From the NCBI RefSeq assembly GCF_026262575.1, contig NZ_JAPKFL010000004.1:62001-126000 (forward strand): a stretch of DNA of 64,000 nucleotides, written 5' to 3'. The notes under the pieces were generated by a model. That model worked only from the letters and a program-made list of their open reading frames with translations. It had not been told where the DNA came from and did no database searches. How positions within the stretch are numbered: position 1 is the stretch's first letter; each line of letters opens with the position of its first letter. Positions 37,083 through 43,953 of this stretch are shown one piece after another. Source of the stretch: Streptomyces marinisediminis (GTDB lineage Bacteria; Actinomycetota; Actinomycetes; Streptomycetales; Streptomycetaceae). Position numbers and translations under genes: made by a program.

Positions 37083-37847
37083 ATGCCCGCCACCTCCGCA
37101 CATGCCCGCTCCGCCGGGACGCACACCACCGGCGACTACGAGGTCTCGGTCGCGCACACCACCGACCAGGTCCGCGCCGCCCAGCGACTGCGCCACCAGG
37201 TGTTCGGCGAGGAGATGGGCGCCCGCCTGCACACGCCGCTGCCCGGGCACGACATCGACGCGGTCGACGAGGTCGCCGACCACCTGCTGGTCACCGAGCG
37301 CGCCACCGGCGCCGTCGTCGGCACCTACCGCCTGCTGCCGCCCGGCCGCGCCGACCGCCTGTACTCCGACTCCGAGTTCGACCTCACGGCACTCGCCCCG
37401 CTGCGTCCCGCGCTCGTCGAGGCCGGCCGCTCCTGCGTCCACCCCGAGCACCGCACCGGCACGGTGATCGACCTGCTGTGGTCGGCCCTGGCCCGGTACG
37501 TCCTCCTCTCCGGGCACCGCTACCTCGCCGGGTGCGCCTCGGTGCCGCTGACCGACGGCGGGCGCGCGGCCGACGCCGCGTGGCAGTTGGCGCACGGCAA
37601 GCACGCCTGCCCACCCGAACTGCGCGTCACCCCGCACCGGCCCTGGCACCCCGCGCACCCGCCCGCCGAGCGCCCCCACTACGCCGACCTGCCGCCGCTG
37701 CTGCGCGGCTACCTGCGCGTCGGCGCCTGGCTGTGCGGCCCGCCCGCCCACGACCCGGAGTTCCACACCGCCGACTTCTTCACCCTCCTCCCCCTGGACC
37801 GCATGTCCGACCGCTACCGCCGCTACTTCCTCGGGGACCCGCAGTGA
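37083..37847 (+). CDS. OlsB-like GNAT N-acyltransferase
   Basis: 254 residues of the PF13444-type acyltransferase (hemolysin-like/OlsB): YEVSVAHTTDQVRAAQRLRHQVFGEEMG, DEVADHLLVTERATGAVVGTYRLLPP, LVEAGRSCVHPEHRTGTVIDLLWSALARY, LAGCASVPL. OlsB transfers an acyl chain to ornithine in ornithine-lipid synthesis, and the next gene encodes an acyltransferase like OlsA, so ornithine-lipid synthesis is a reasonable inference. Its stop overlaps the next start (GTGA). An ATG at 36966 is an alternative start. Confidence 0.82.
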   Translation: MPATSAHARSAGTHTTGDYEVSVAHTTDQVRAAQRLRHQVFGEEMGARLHTPLPGHDIDAVDEVADHLLVTERATGAVVGTYRLLPPGRADRLYSDSEFDLTALAPLRPALVEAGRSCVHPEHRTGTVIDLLWSALARYVLLSGHRYLAGCASVPLTDGGRAADAAWQLAHGKHACPPELRVTPHRPWHPAHPPAERPHYADLPPLLRGYLRVGAWLCGPPAHDPEFHTADFFTLLPLDRMSDRYRRYFLGDPQ

Positions 37848-38728
37848 CCACGGCGACGCGCACGACCCCGGTCCCGCTCACCCCGCCCACCCCGAGCGCC
37901 TGGACCGTCACCTCCCCGTGCACCTCCCGCTGCGTCGTCCCCGGCCCCACCGTGCCCCGTCCCACGGCCGCCCTCCGCTGCGCCGCGTTCGCCCGCGTCG
38001 TCACCCGGGCCACGCTCCTCGACGGGGCCCGCCTGGCCGACCCGGCCGTGCTCGGCGCCCGCGCCCGCGCCACCCTCGCCGCACTCGGCGTACGCCTCCA
38101 CCGCACCGGCGCCCCCCTGGCTACGACCCCGGGCACCCTGCTCGTCGCCAACCACGTCTCCTGGCTCGACGCCCTCGCCCTCCTCTCGTCGGCCCCCGTC
38201 CGCCTGCTCGCCAAGCGCGAGGTCGCCACCTGGCCGCTCGTCGGCCCCCTCACCACCCGCGCCGGCACCCTCTACATCGACCGCACCGCCTTCCGCGACC
38301 TCCCCCGCGCCGTGGCCACCCTGGCCGCCGCCCTGCGCTCCGGCCAGCACATCGCCCTGTTCCCCGAGGGCACCACGCGCTGCTCCGCCCCCGCGGGCAC
38401 CTTCCGCCGCGCCACCTTCCAGGCGGCCATCGACGCCGGCGCCCCCGTCCAGCCGGTCACCCTCACCTACCGCCAGCACGGCCACCCCACCACCGCCCCC
38501 GCCTACGTGGGCGACACCGCCTTCCTCACGTCCCTACGACACGTCGCCCACGCCGCGGACCTCACCGTCACCCTCCACGCCCACCCCCCGATCCCGTCCC
38601 ACCACCACACCCGCCGCACCCTCGCCACCGCCGCCCAACACACCGTCCACCCCCCAACCCCACCCGCTACACTGGCGCCGGTACCTCCCCGCCTCCGTAG
38701 CTCAGGGGATAGAGCACCGCTCTCCTAA
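37844..38728 (+). CDS. OlsA/PlsC-like lysophospholipid acyltransferase
   Basis: 294 residues. PlsC motifs: VANHVSWLDALAL (HxxxxD), GTLYIDRTAF, FPEGTTRCS and the late PVQPVTLTYRQ. It probably acylates the lyso-ornithine lipid or lysophosphatidic acid made with the preceding enzyme. GTG start coupled to the upstream gene. Odd feature: the reading frame continues through the tRNA-Arg promoter and into the tRNA gene, ending with TAA in its anticodon loop, so the last ~13 codons overlap the tRNA. The tail after about residue 270 has no family resemblance. Confidence 0.85.
   Translation: MTTATRTTPVPLTPPTPSAWTVTSPCTSRCVVPGPTVPRPTAALRCAAFARVVTRATLLDGARLADPAVLGARARATLAALGVRLHRTGAPLATTPGTLLVANHVSWLDALALLSSAPVRLLAKREVATWPLVGPLTTRAGTLYIDRTAFRDLPRAVATLAAALRSGQHIALFPEGTTRCSAPAGTFRRATFQAAIDAGAPVQPVTLTYRQHGHPTTAPAYVGDTAFLTSLRHVAHAADLTVTLHAHPPIPSHHHTRRTLATAAQHTVHPPTPPATLAPVPPRLRSSGDRAPLS
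38668..38673 (+). promoter_or_regulatory. -10 box of tRNA-Arg
   Basis: TACACT, 17 bases before the mature 5' end, inside the acyltransferase reading frame. Confidence 0.45.
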
Positions 38729-38763
38729 AGCGGGTGTCGCAGGTTCGAATCCTGCCGGGGGCA
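38691..38763 (+). tRNA. tRNA-Arg (anticodon CCT)
   Basis: 73 nt. Acceptor GCCTCCG/CGGGGGC, D arm GCTC/GAGC, anticodon stem CCGCT/AGCGG around CTCCTAA giving CCT (reads AGG), T arm GCAGG-TTCGAAT-CCTGC, discriminator A. Its 3' end is the left border of a decayed integrative element, a usual attachment site for actinomycete elements. Confidence 0.95.
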
Positions 38764-38769
38764 CAGACC

Positions 38770-38811
38770 GAAGGGCCAGCTCAGGAGGGGTTTCGTCTTG
38801 AGCTGCCCTTC
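38770..38811 (+). terminator. terminator after tRNA-Arg
   Basis: GAAGGGC-c-AGCTCA pairs with TGAGCT-GCCCTTC around a GGAGGGGTTTCGTCT-type loop, starting 7 bases after the tRNA. A related structure recurs at 39373-39406. Confidence 0.65.
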
Positions 38812-38826
38812 AGCGTTTCAGGGTTC

Positions 38827-38843
38827 GTGCCACAAGCGTGCCA
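38827..38843. repeat. GTGCCA direct repeat next to the tRNA terminator
   Basis: GTGCCA at 38827-38832 and 38838-38843, 11 bp apart in phase. Short phased repeats like this are typical arm-type integrase sites near att cores, but the function is inferred from position only. Confidence 0.35.
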
Positions 38844-38969
38844 GTACGCATTAACGGGTCGGGGAGCATGCGGTCGAGAAGCTGAGCCCCGTGAGCGGGA
38901 TCGCCACATGAGCGGCCGCCGCTCATGACCCTCGCGGAATGCGGGCTCTGTACCGCAGGTCGCAGATGT

Positions 38970-39266
38970 TCAGCCCGTGAGGGGAGCCCGCCTCAGCCTC
39001 TTGAGCACATCCTCAAGAGACAACTGTGAGTTTCGCAACTTCTCGTATCCGGCAACGACCTCGTCCGGGTTCAAGCCTGCCTCTTGCGCCTTGTTACGCA
39101 GTTCAGCAAGGTCGATGGCATCTGTAAGCGCCTGATTCGCGGCCTCGGCGTCCTGATGCTGCAGCCGCTTGGCCGCTTCCTGCAGACCACGCTTCCACAT
39201 GTACCACCCTCCACCGGTTCCGCCGACAAAGAGGGCACCAGCGGCGGCGAAGAAAAGAATGGGCAT
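38970..39266 (-). CDS. small membrane-anchored hypothetical protein
   Basis: 98 residues. An N-terminal membrane helix (ILFFAAAGALFVGGTGGGWYMW, residues 3-24) is followed by a charged helical domain (RGLQEAAKRLQHQDAEAANQAL... VLKRLRR), coiled-coil-like. The ATG has GAAAGGACCGGAT upstream, a good ribosome site. No family recognised. It lies between the two related terminator structures in the island. Confidence 0.75.
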   Translation of the reverse strand: MPILFFAAAGALFVGGTGGGWYMWKRGLQEAAKRLQHQDAEAANQALTDAIDLAELRNKAQEAGLNPDEVVAGYEKLRNSQLSLEDVLKRLRRAPLTG

Positions 39267-39372
39267 ATCCGGTCCTTTCGTTGCCGCTCATAGGCTGCCA
39301 TGTTCGTGCCGTCATCGCGGGCGAATCGGAGGAAATGGGCGATCCGTGACTTTGCTGCGAGCACAGGGAGAG

Positions 39373-39406
39373 GGGCCAGCTCAGAGGGGGCACCCCGGGC
39401 TGGCCC
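39373..39406. terminator. second terminator-like repeat of the tRNA-flanking sequence
   Basis: GGGCCAGC / GCTGGCCC hairpin. The left arm and loop repeat the tRNA-proximal terminator (GGGCCAGCTCAG then a G-run), and the following bases CCCTTCGACGTTTTAG resemble CCCTTCAGCGTTTCAG there. Confidence 0.5.
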
Positions 39407-39427
39407 TTCGACGTTTTAGAGCGTGTT

Positions 39428-39871
39428 CTATGTGGTGAGGCGGGTCAGTCGCTTGTAGCAGCAGAGGGCTGCGGCCAGGCCGAGGAAGGCCAGGTAGTTG
39501 CGGGAATGGCGCTCGTAGCGGGGTGACAGGCGGCGGTAGCTGGTCAACCAGGCCATCGTGCGCTCGATGACCCAGCGGTGGTGCCACAACCGTTCGCTGG
39601 ACTCGATGCCCTTGTGGGCGATCCGTGCCGCGATGTGTTTGCCGCGGAGCCATCGGCGCGGGTCAGGGTTGTCGTAGGCCTTGTCGGCGTGGAGCTTGCC
39701 GAAGGTGTAGTCGCGGCCTCGGTCCCGGTCGTGTCTCGTGTGGAGGCCGGCCAGCATCGGTTTCAGGCCCTGGCTGTCGCGGGTGTTGCCAGTTGAGATG
39801 CCGACCACGAGGGGCAGTCCGGACCGGTCGGACAGGATGTGCATCCTGGTACCCGGCTTGCCCCGGTCCAC
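39428..39871 (-). CDS. IS5-family transposase, downstream frame (orfB)
   Basis: Catalytic C-terminal part: DRGKPGTRMHILSDRSGLPLVVGISTGNTRDSQGLKPML, DYTFGKLHADKAYDNPDPRRWLRGKHI, and the Y-(2)-R-(3)-E-type VIERTMAWLTSYRRLSPRYER block. The DDE triad is split: its first Asp lies in orfA (RIVLDSAHVRAKRG). It is probably expressed as a fusion with orfA by -1 frameshifting on the A4G6 run near 39897-39906. Confidence 0.9.
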   Translation of the reverse strand: MDRGKPGTRMHILSDRSGLPLVVGISTGNTRDSQGLKPMLAGLHTRHDRDRGRDYTFGKLHADKAYDNPDPRRWLRGKHIAARIAHKGIESSERLWHHRWVIERTMAWLTSYRRLSPRYERHSRNYLAFLGLAAALCCYKRLTRLTT

Positions 39872-40254
39872 GGGGCTCGGACCTGTGTGTTCGCCCCCCT
39901 TTTAGCCCGCACGTGGGCCGAGTCGAGAACGATGCGGGAGAGGTCCAGCAGACCGTGGTTGGCGAGTTTGTCGAGCACCGCCTGGTGCAGCCGGCCCCAC
40001 ACTCCGGCCCGGAACCAGATCAGGAAGCGGCGGTGGGCGGTGGACTTGGAGATCCCGAAGCACGGCGGCAGCGCCCGCCAGGCGCAGCCGCTCACCAGGA
40101 CGTAGACGATCGCGGCGAACACCGCCTCATCAGGGGTGTTCTGCGTACCTCCGCCCTGCGGCCGCACCTTCGCTGGCGGCAGCAGCGGCTGCGCGAGCTC
40201 CCACAAGCCGTCCGGAACGATCCATCCCCACCGAGCACTCCCCATGACCGGCAC
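39763..40254 (-). CDS. IS5-family transposase, upstream frame (orfA)
   Basis: N-terminal DUF4096-like part: WIVPDGLWELAQPLLPPAKVRPQGG, GTQNTPDEAVFAAIVYVLVSGCAWRALPPCFGISKSTAHRRF, and the first catalytic Asp in IVLDSAHVRAKRG. The useful sequence ends at the AAAAGGGGGG run, where the reading shifts by -1 into orfB; the remaining codons of this frame are not transposase-like. Confidence 0.88.
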   Translation of the reverse strand: MPVMGSARWGWIVPDGLWELAQPLLPPAKVRPQGGGTQNTPDEAVFAAIVYVLVSGCAWRALPPCFGISKSTAHRRFLIWFRAGVWGRLHQAVLDKLANHGLLDLSRIVLDSAHVRAKRGANTQVRAPWTGASRVPGCTSCPTGPDCPSWSASQLATPATARA

Positions 40255-40287
40255 AACGAGCCGACCGCCACATAGGACACGCTCTTA

Positions 40288-40368
40288 CACGGCGGCCTGA
40301 TAGCGGCCGTCCTTGCACTTGGTGATGCTTCCGGCGCCGTTGGGGTTGCGCTTGCGCTGACTGGCCAT
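40288..40368 (-). pseudogene. integrase N-terminal fragment cut by IS5 element
   Basis: 27 codons starting MASQRKRNPNGAGS and ending at DGRYQAAV, the typical start of actinomycete tyrosine site-specific integrases. The frame ends exactly at the TTA target duplication of the IS5-family element. What lies beyond the IS (below 39416) is not integrase, so the rest was deleted, perhaps in an IS-mediated event. The start overlaps the xis stop (TGATG), the normal int/xis coupling. Confidence 0.85.
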
Positions 40369-40481
40369 CAGGCTGCCTCCTCGATCTGCTCGCGGATGAA
40401 GTCGTGCAGCGAGTCGGCCGGGATGCGGCGAGCGCGGCAGATGGTGATGGACGTCAGCCGGTGGGAGCGGGTGAGGTCCTA

Positions 40482-41587
40482 TTGATCCGAAACGGTTCGG
40501 GTTCTGGGTCGTTGGTGGTGTGTGAGCGATCTGGTGGTGGATGCGCGGCATCTGTCGCCGTCGGCGCAGGAGGCCCTGCGGCTGCGGGCGGTGGCCGCGT
40601 TGGTGGCGGGGCGGGACCGTGAGGACGTGGCGGAGCTCTTCGGGGTGTCGTTGAAGGCGGTGGACGGCTGGTGGGCGAAGTGGCTGGCCGGCGGCCGGGA
40701 GGCGCTGGTCATGCGGCCACGGGGCAAGCCGGTTGGGGTGTACCAGGTGCTCGGCGAGGCCGAGCAGGCCGCCGTGCGGCAGGCGATCCTTGATCACCGG
40801 CCCTGTGACGTGGGGCTGAGCGGGCAGCTGTGGAGGCGACGGCTGGTGGGCGAGCTGATCGCGAAGCTGTACCGGGTGGGGCTGACCGAGCCCGGGGTGG
40901 GCAAGTACCTCAAGCGGTGGGGGCTGTCCTTCCAGCGGCCGGACAAGCGGGCCGTCGAGCAGGACCCGCAGGCCGTCCGGCGCTGGCATGAGGAGATCTG
41001 GCCGAAGATCCGTGCCAAGGCGAGGAAGGACGGGGGCGAGGTTCTGTTCGCCGACCAGGTCGGTATCCGTTCCGACCAGGTCACCGGCCGCACCTGGGGC
41101 GAGAAGGGCAGGACACCCGTGGTGCCGCGGAGCGGGAACCGGTTCTCGGTGAACGCGATGTCGGCGATCAGCACCAAGGGCCGGATGCACTTCATGGTCT
41201 TCACGGAGAGCTTCACCGCCGAGGTGATGTGCCGCTTCCTGGACCGGATCGCCGGCCACTTCGACCACAAGGTCCACCTCGTGGTCGACGGACACTCCTC
41301 CCACCGCTCGAGGAAGGTCCGCGACTGGCTCGCCGCCCACCCCGACGACGTCGAACTGCACTTCCTCCCCGCCTACTCGCCCGAGCTGAACCCCGACGAG
41401 CTGGTCAACGCCGACCTCAAGCACAGCCTGCCCAAGCAGCACCGAGCCCGGAACCAGGCCGAACTCACCCCCGAGACCCGCCGGTTCTTCCGCAGACGCC
41501 AGCGACAACCGCACATCGTCCGCGGCTACTTCGGCGGCCCCACCGTCCGTTACACCCTGGACGAGAACCCCATGAGTTTCTGATCAA
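40482..41587 (+). mobile_element. IS630-family insertion sequence (1106 bp)
   Basis: Ends read TTGATCCGAAAC... on the left and TTGATCAGAAAC... in complement on the right, with further matches (GGGTTCT) inside. TA dinucleotides flank both ends (40480-40481, 41588-41589), the target of IS630/Tc1-type elements. One intact transposase gene. It interrupts xis. Confidence 0.92.
40522..41583 (+). CDS. IS630-family transposase
   Basis: 353 residues, GTG start. N-terminal helix-turn-helix (AVAALVAGRDREDVAELFGVSLKAVDGWW), then KYLKRWGLSFQRPDKRA. The DDE core is complete: FADQVGI, HLVVDGHSSHRSRKV and LPAYSPELNPDELVNADLK. No frameshift, so the element looks capable of moving. Confidence 0.95.
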   Translation: MSDLVVDARHLSPSAQEALRLRAVAALVAGRDREDVAELFGVSLKAVDGWWAKWLAGGREALVMRPRGKPVGVYQVLGEAEQAAVRQAILDHRPCDVGLSGQLWRRRLVGELIAKLYRVGLTEPGVGKYLKRWGLSFQRPDKRAVEQDPQAVRRWHEEIWPKIRAKARKDGGEVLFADQVGIRSDQVTGRTWGEKGRTPVVPRSGNRFSVNAMSAISTKGRMHFMVFTESFTAEVMCRFLDRIAGHFDHKVHLVVDGHSSHRSRKVRDWLAAHPDDVELHFLPAYSPELNPDELVNADLKHSLPKQHRARNQAELTPETRRFFRRRQRQPHIVRGYFGGPTVRYTLDENPMSF

Positions 41588-41664
41588 TAGACAGTGGAGC
41601 GTCCGAGCTTGAGCCGTGCCATGACCTCCGGCACGGTCAGCAGCTCAGCGGTTGCGGTGGTTAT

Positions 41665-41793
41665 GCGGCGGCTCTTGCTAGAGAAGTGGCCGCGGAAGCC
41701 GAGCATGTGGACCCAGGCCCACAGCTTCCGGTCCGGATACACGCCGTCGAGGTCCCAGCAGGCCCGGATGAGCCGCCGGGCGTGGTCGGGCAC
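41665..41793 (-). pseudogene. RepSA-type replication initiator fragment
   Basis: About 43 codons: VPDHARRLIRACWDLDGVYPD, RKLWAWVHMLGFRGHFSSKSRR. This is the conserved C-terminal block of the replication initiators of pSAM2-like elements (HARRLI.ACW... RAWAHMLGFRGHF..KSR). It runs in frame directly into the xis fragment, so a deletion has removed the true RepSA tail and the intergenic sequence. Its other end breaks near 41794, where unrelated plus-strand coding begins. Confidence 0.75.
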
Positions 41794-41794
41794 C

Positions 41795-41975
41795 CGCGCC
41801 CCCTCTCCGGGGAACTCCGCAGCCTGGCCGCCTTCGACACCACCACACCCGCCCAGGCGATCCGCTGGATCCGCACGGCCCTGCAAGCCATCGTCCCGGC
41901 CCTGCACGGACCAGCCCGCACCCGAGCAGAACGCTGGCTCACCACCGGACACATCGAAGCCCAACGCGACCTTCA
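41795..41975 (+). pseudogene. orphan protein fragment
   Basis: An open plus frame with normal high-GC third positions: PLSGELRSLAAFDTTTPAQ, AIRWIRTALQAIVPALHGPA, RTRAERWLTTGHIEAQRD. It has no start codon at its left edge, where it abuts the RepSA fragment, and changes abruptly to AT-rich sequence on the right. It looks like an internal piece of a protein I do not recognise. Confidence 0.4.
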
Positions 41976-42249
41976 TCCAGAGCTTGCAGAAAACTTCCGA
42001 AAGATGCTGACTCGAAACGCAAACATTATTTTTATCAAGGATTGACCGTAGGTCTACTCAAGGTATCCGATGTTTCAGCTCCCGTCTTTTACAAGGGTGG
42101 GATCTATGAAAGAGCAGGGTTGGAAACTCCGGAAGTCCCCAATACGGATTATATGCGAGTCTTCTCCCGCTTCCAATCTTGAGAACTGCCAGGTCGCTTC
42201 CGCAAAAGAGACAAGCTGATAGCGTGGCTGAGGTCGGCGGGAGTGCAGC
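41976..42249. other. AT-rich patch in the island
   Basis: Visibly lower GC than anything else in the window. Both strands hold protein-like open frames: plus with LKVSDVSAPVFYKGGIYERA then a stop near 42180, minus with SRLEAGEDSHIIRIGDFRSF. Neither has a start with a ribosome site. Origin from a different genome is likely. Confidence 0.4.
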
Positions 42250-42670
42250 GAGACATATGCGCGCCCGACGGCCGGTGCGACACCGGCCGCCGTGAGGAGC
42301 GTGGTCGTGCCGTGCCGGGCGTCATGGAGTTGGACTACCCGAAGACCGGCACTCTGGGCGACCCGCGTGAAGGACCGAAGACGTTGCGTTCACTGGTCGA
42401 CCGGTCCGCGTAGTGAACACGCAATCGGACTCCTGCCACCCCTCCCCCGCCTTCGCCCGAGCATCCGATGCCAGCGCAACGGAGCGATGCACAGCGCGGG
42501 CAGCGGTACAGCACGACTGCGGCAGCTCTTCGGGTCATCGTCGTACAGCACGCCACAGCGCCACTGAGTCTGCTTCCGGACGTACAACGCCCGCCCGTCG
42601 AGATCCACGTCCGACCACCGGAGCCAGCTCCATGACGATCGCCAACACGAAGGCGGCATAGAGCGGGACT
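42250..42670 (-). pseudogene. second tyrosine-integrase relic
   Basis: Read on minus through several frames: YAAFVLAIVMEL, then LRWSDVDLDGRALYVRKQTQ, VLYDDDPKS and AVPLPALCIAPLRWHRM, then VFTTRTGRPV, FTRVAQSAG, and VVQLHDARHGTTTLLTAAG (box II, coded at about 42273-42335). These are the consecutive core blocks of actinomycete tyrosine integrases, broken by at least three frameshifts or deletions. It cannot be the missing part of the first int by position. Confidence 0.75.
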
Positions 42671-42680
42671 TGGTGCAGCT

Positions 42681-43304
42681 TCAGGCAAAGGGCGAGAGGA
42701 GGGTGAAGTGGTCCCGCAGTCCGTCAGCATGGTGAGCGGTTACATGCTGCAAGCGACTCGCTTCGGGGGCTGCAAGGAGGTCAAGTGACGCCACGTGTGG
42801 TTGTGCAGCGCCGCTGTAAGGGGAGGGCACTCGCTGGTGGTCAGGATAGGCGTGGAGGGCGACGTGGCCGTTGTCGGGGGCTGCGGAGGCGCTCACGCGG
42901 TTCATCAGGCCCAGTAGTCGGTGCGGAAGGAGGAGTTCTGCCATCCATTCGCCGGTCCAGAAGCTCCAGTGAGCGTCGTCTTCCGGTCGGCCGGTGTCCA
43001 GCCGCTGGTGCTGCTGACGACCGGCTAGGTCGAGGTAGAGGTCCGGGCCCTGGCGGCTGATCTGTCCTCCGTCGTCGCGCCTGACCATCCACTCGCAGCT
43101 TTCGGTGATCTGCAGCTCCACACGGGAGTGGAGGAGAGTGCCGGGACGCTTAGAGGAGTCGGGCTCGTAGTCGCTGTAACCACGTGGCTCACCCTCGGGG
43201 TCCACGGAGGGGACCGCGCGTTCTGCTTCGCCGATGAAGTGGCCGCCGGCAGGGTCGATCAGGCCGTGGCAGAGCCTACCTAGCACCGTCGTGGGGTCGG
43301 TCAT
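42681..43304 (-). CDS. hypothetical protein, third gene of island operon
   Basis: 207 residues, no signal peptide or membrane helix. Sequence includes IGEAERAVPSVDPEGEPRGY, VELQITESCEWMVRRDDGG and AHWSFWTGEWMAELLLPHRL. ATG at 43304 with AGTAGGTAA upstream, 13 bases after the lipoprotein gene. Not recognised. As the only cytosolic product of the three-gene set it could be a regulator or immunity-type partner, but this is guesswork. Confidence 0.7.
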   Translation of the reverse strand: MTDPTTVLGRLCHGLIDPAGGHFIGEAERAVPSVDPEGEPRGYSDYEPDSSKRPGTLLHSRVELQITESCEWMVRRDDGGQISRQGPDLYLDLAGRQQHQRLDTGRPEDDAHWSFWTGEWMAELLLPHRLLGLMNRVSASAAPDNGHVALHAYPDHQRVPSPYSGAAQPHVASLDLLAAPEASRLQHVTAHHADGLRDHFTLLSPFA

Positions 43305-43317
43305 GACGTTACCTACT

Positions 43318-43953
43318 TCATTTGCAGTGGTTCGGTGACCGCCAACCATAGGAGGCGGACGCTTCCCTGAGCTCATCCTCTGGTGTCAGGGTGGTGGAGG
43401 TGTCGACCCAGGAGACTTGGATGATGTGGTATGCACCACACGCCTTTTGCGGCAGCTCGATGACCGTGGACCGGCCAGCGGGTGCGAAGGCACAGGTTTC
43501 CGGACTATGGGGGAGGGGCGCGGCGCGGTGTTCATGGCAGCGTTGTTCTGTGGCCGTGGTGACGTCAGGTATGCCTTGGTCGTCAACGCTGTCGTAGACG
43601 AGGTGGACAACACGCAACGGGATGCTGGCTCCTTTCACTTCGATGCCGCCGCGCTCATCCGCCCCCGGCCACGTCATTATTCTCGGTGGCGACGTGGGGT
43701 CTTGGCGCGGCCAGCTTTCGTGGAATGGCTCGAGCGTGGCATCTGCAACTTTTGCCGTAGGCGCGGCCTGGGGAATGTAGCGGTCCTCGGCAGCCCTCCA
43801 CGGCGCGGTGTCCGTCTGGTCGCGCGGCGACGCCGACGCAGAAGGAGCGGGCACGGGCTCCGGTGCGAGACTCTGGCCGCAGCTAGTTGCTGCGGCCAGA
43901 GCTGCTACGACAAGCAGGTACCGGGCCTGGCGGTCAGCGGCACACAATCTCAT
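43318..43953 (-). CDS. putative lipoprotein, second gene of island operon
   Basis: 211 residues. Signal peptide RYLLVVAALAAATSC with lipobox Cys25, then a Pro/Ser/Ala linker (EPVPAPSASASPRDQ) and a domain containing three more Cys (TEQRCHEH, PETCAFAP, PQKACGAY) and one at the very C-terminus (PNHCK). Start overlaps the end of the upstream gene by 20 bases. It would sit on the outer face of the membrane. No family recognised. Confidence 0.72.
   Translation of the reverse strand: MRLCAADRQARYLLVVAALAAATSCGQSLAPEPVPAPSASASPRDQTDTAPWRAAEDRYIPQAAPTAKVADATLEPFHESWPRQDPTSPPRIMTWPGADERGGIEVKGASIPLRVVHLVYDSVDDQGIPDVTTATEQRCHEHRAAPLPHSPETCAFAPAGRSTVIELPQKACGAYHIIQVSWVDTSTTLTPEDELREASASYGWRSPNHCK

Larger units (their letters stand above)
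39419..40284 (-). mobile_element. IS5-family insertion sequence (866 bp)
   Basis: Terminal inverted repeats begin GAGCGTGTTCTATGTGG on the left (39419-39435) and GAGCGTGTCCTATGTGG in complement on the right, 16 of 17 identical. The TTA target duplication is at 39416-39418 and 40285-40287. Two overlapping minus-strand frames encode the transposase. It interrupts the int gene after codon 27. Confidence 0.92.
40368..41664 (-). pseudogene. excisionase (xis) split by IS630-family element
   Basis: The N-terminal half (41588-41664) encodes TTATAELLTVPEVMARLKLG and then RSTVY, an excisionase helix-turn-helix. The C-terminal half (40368-40479) encodes THR/SHRLTSITICRARRIPADSLHDFIREQIEEAA. Between them sits the 1106-bp IS. 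The halves stay in register, but the rejoined codon at the TA target reads TAG, and the expected ATG before TTATAELL is ATA, so the gene was probably dead or altered before or during insertion. Confidence 0.85.
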
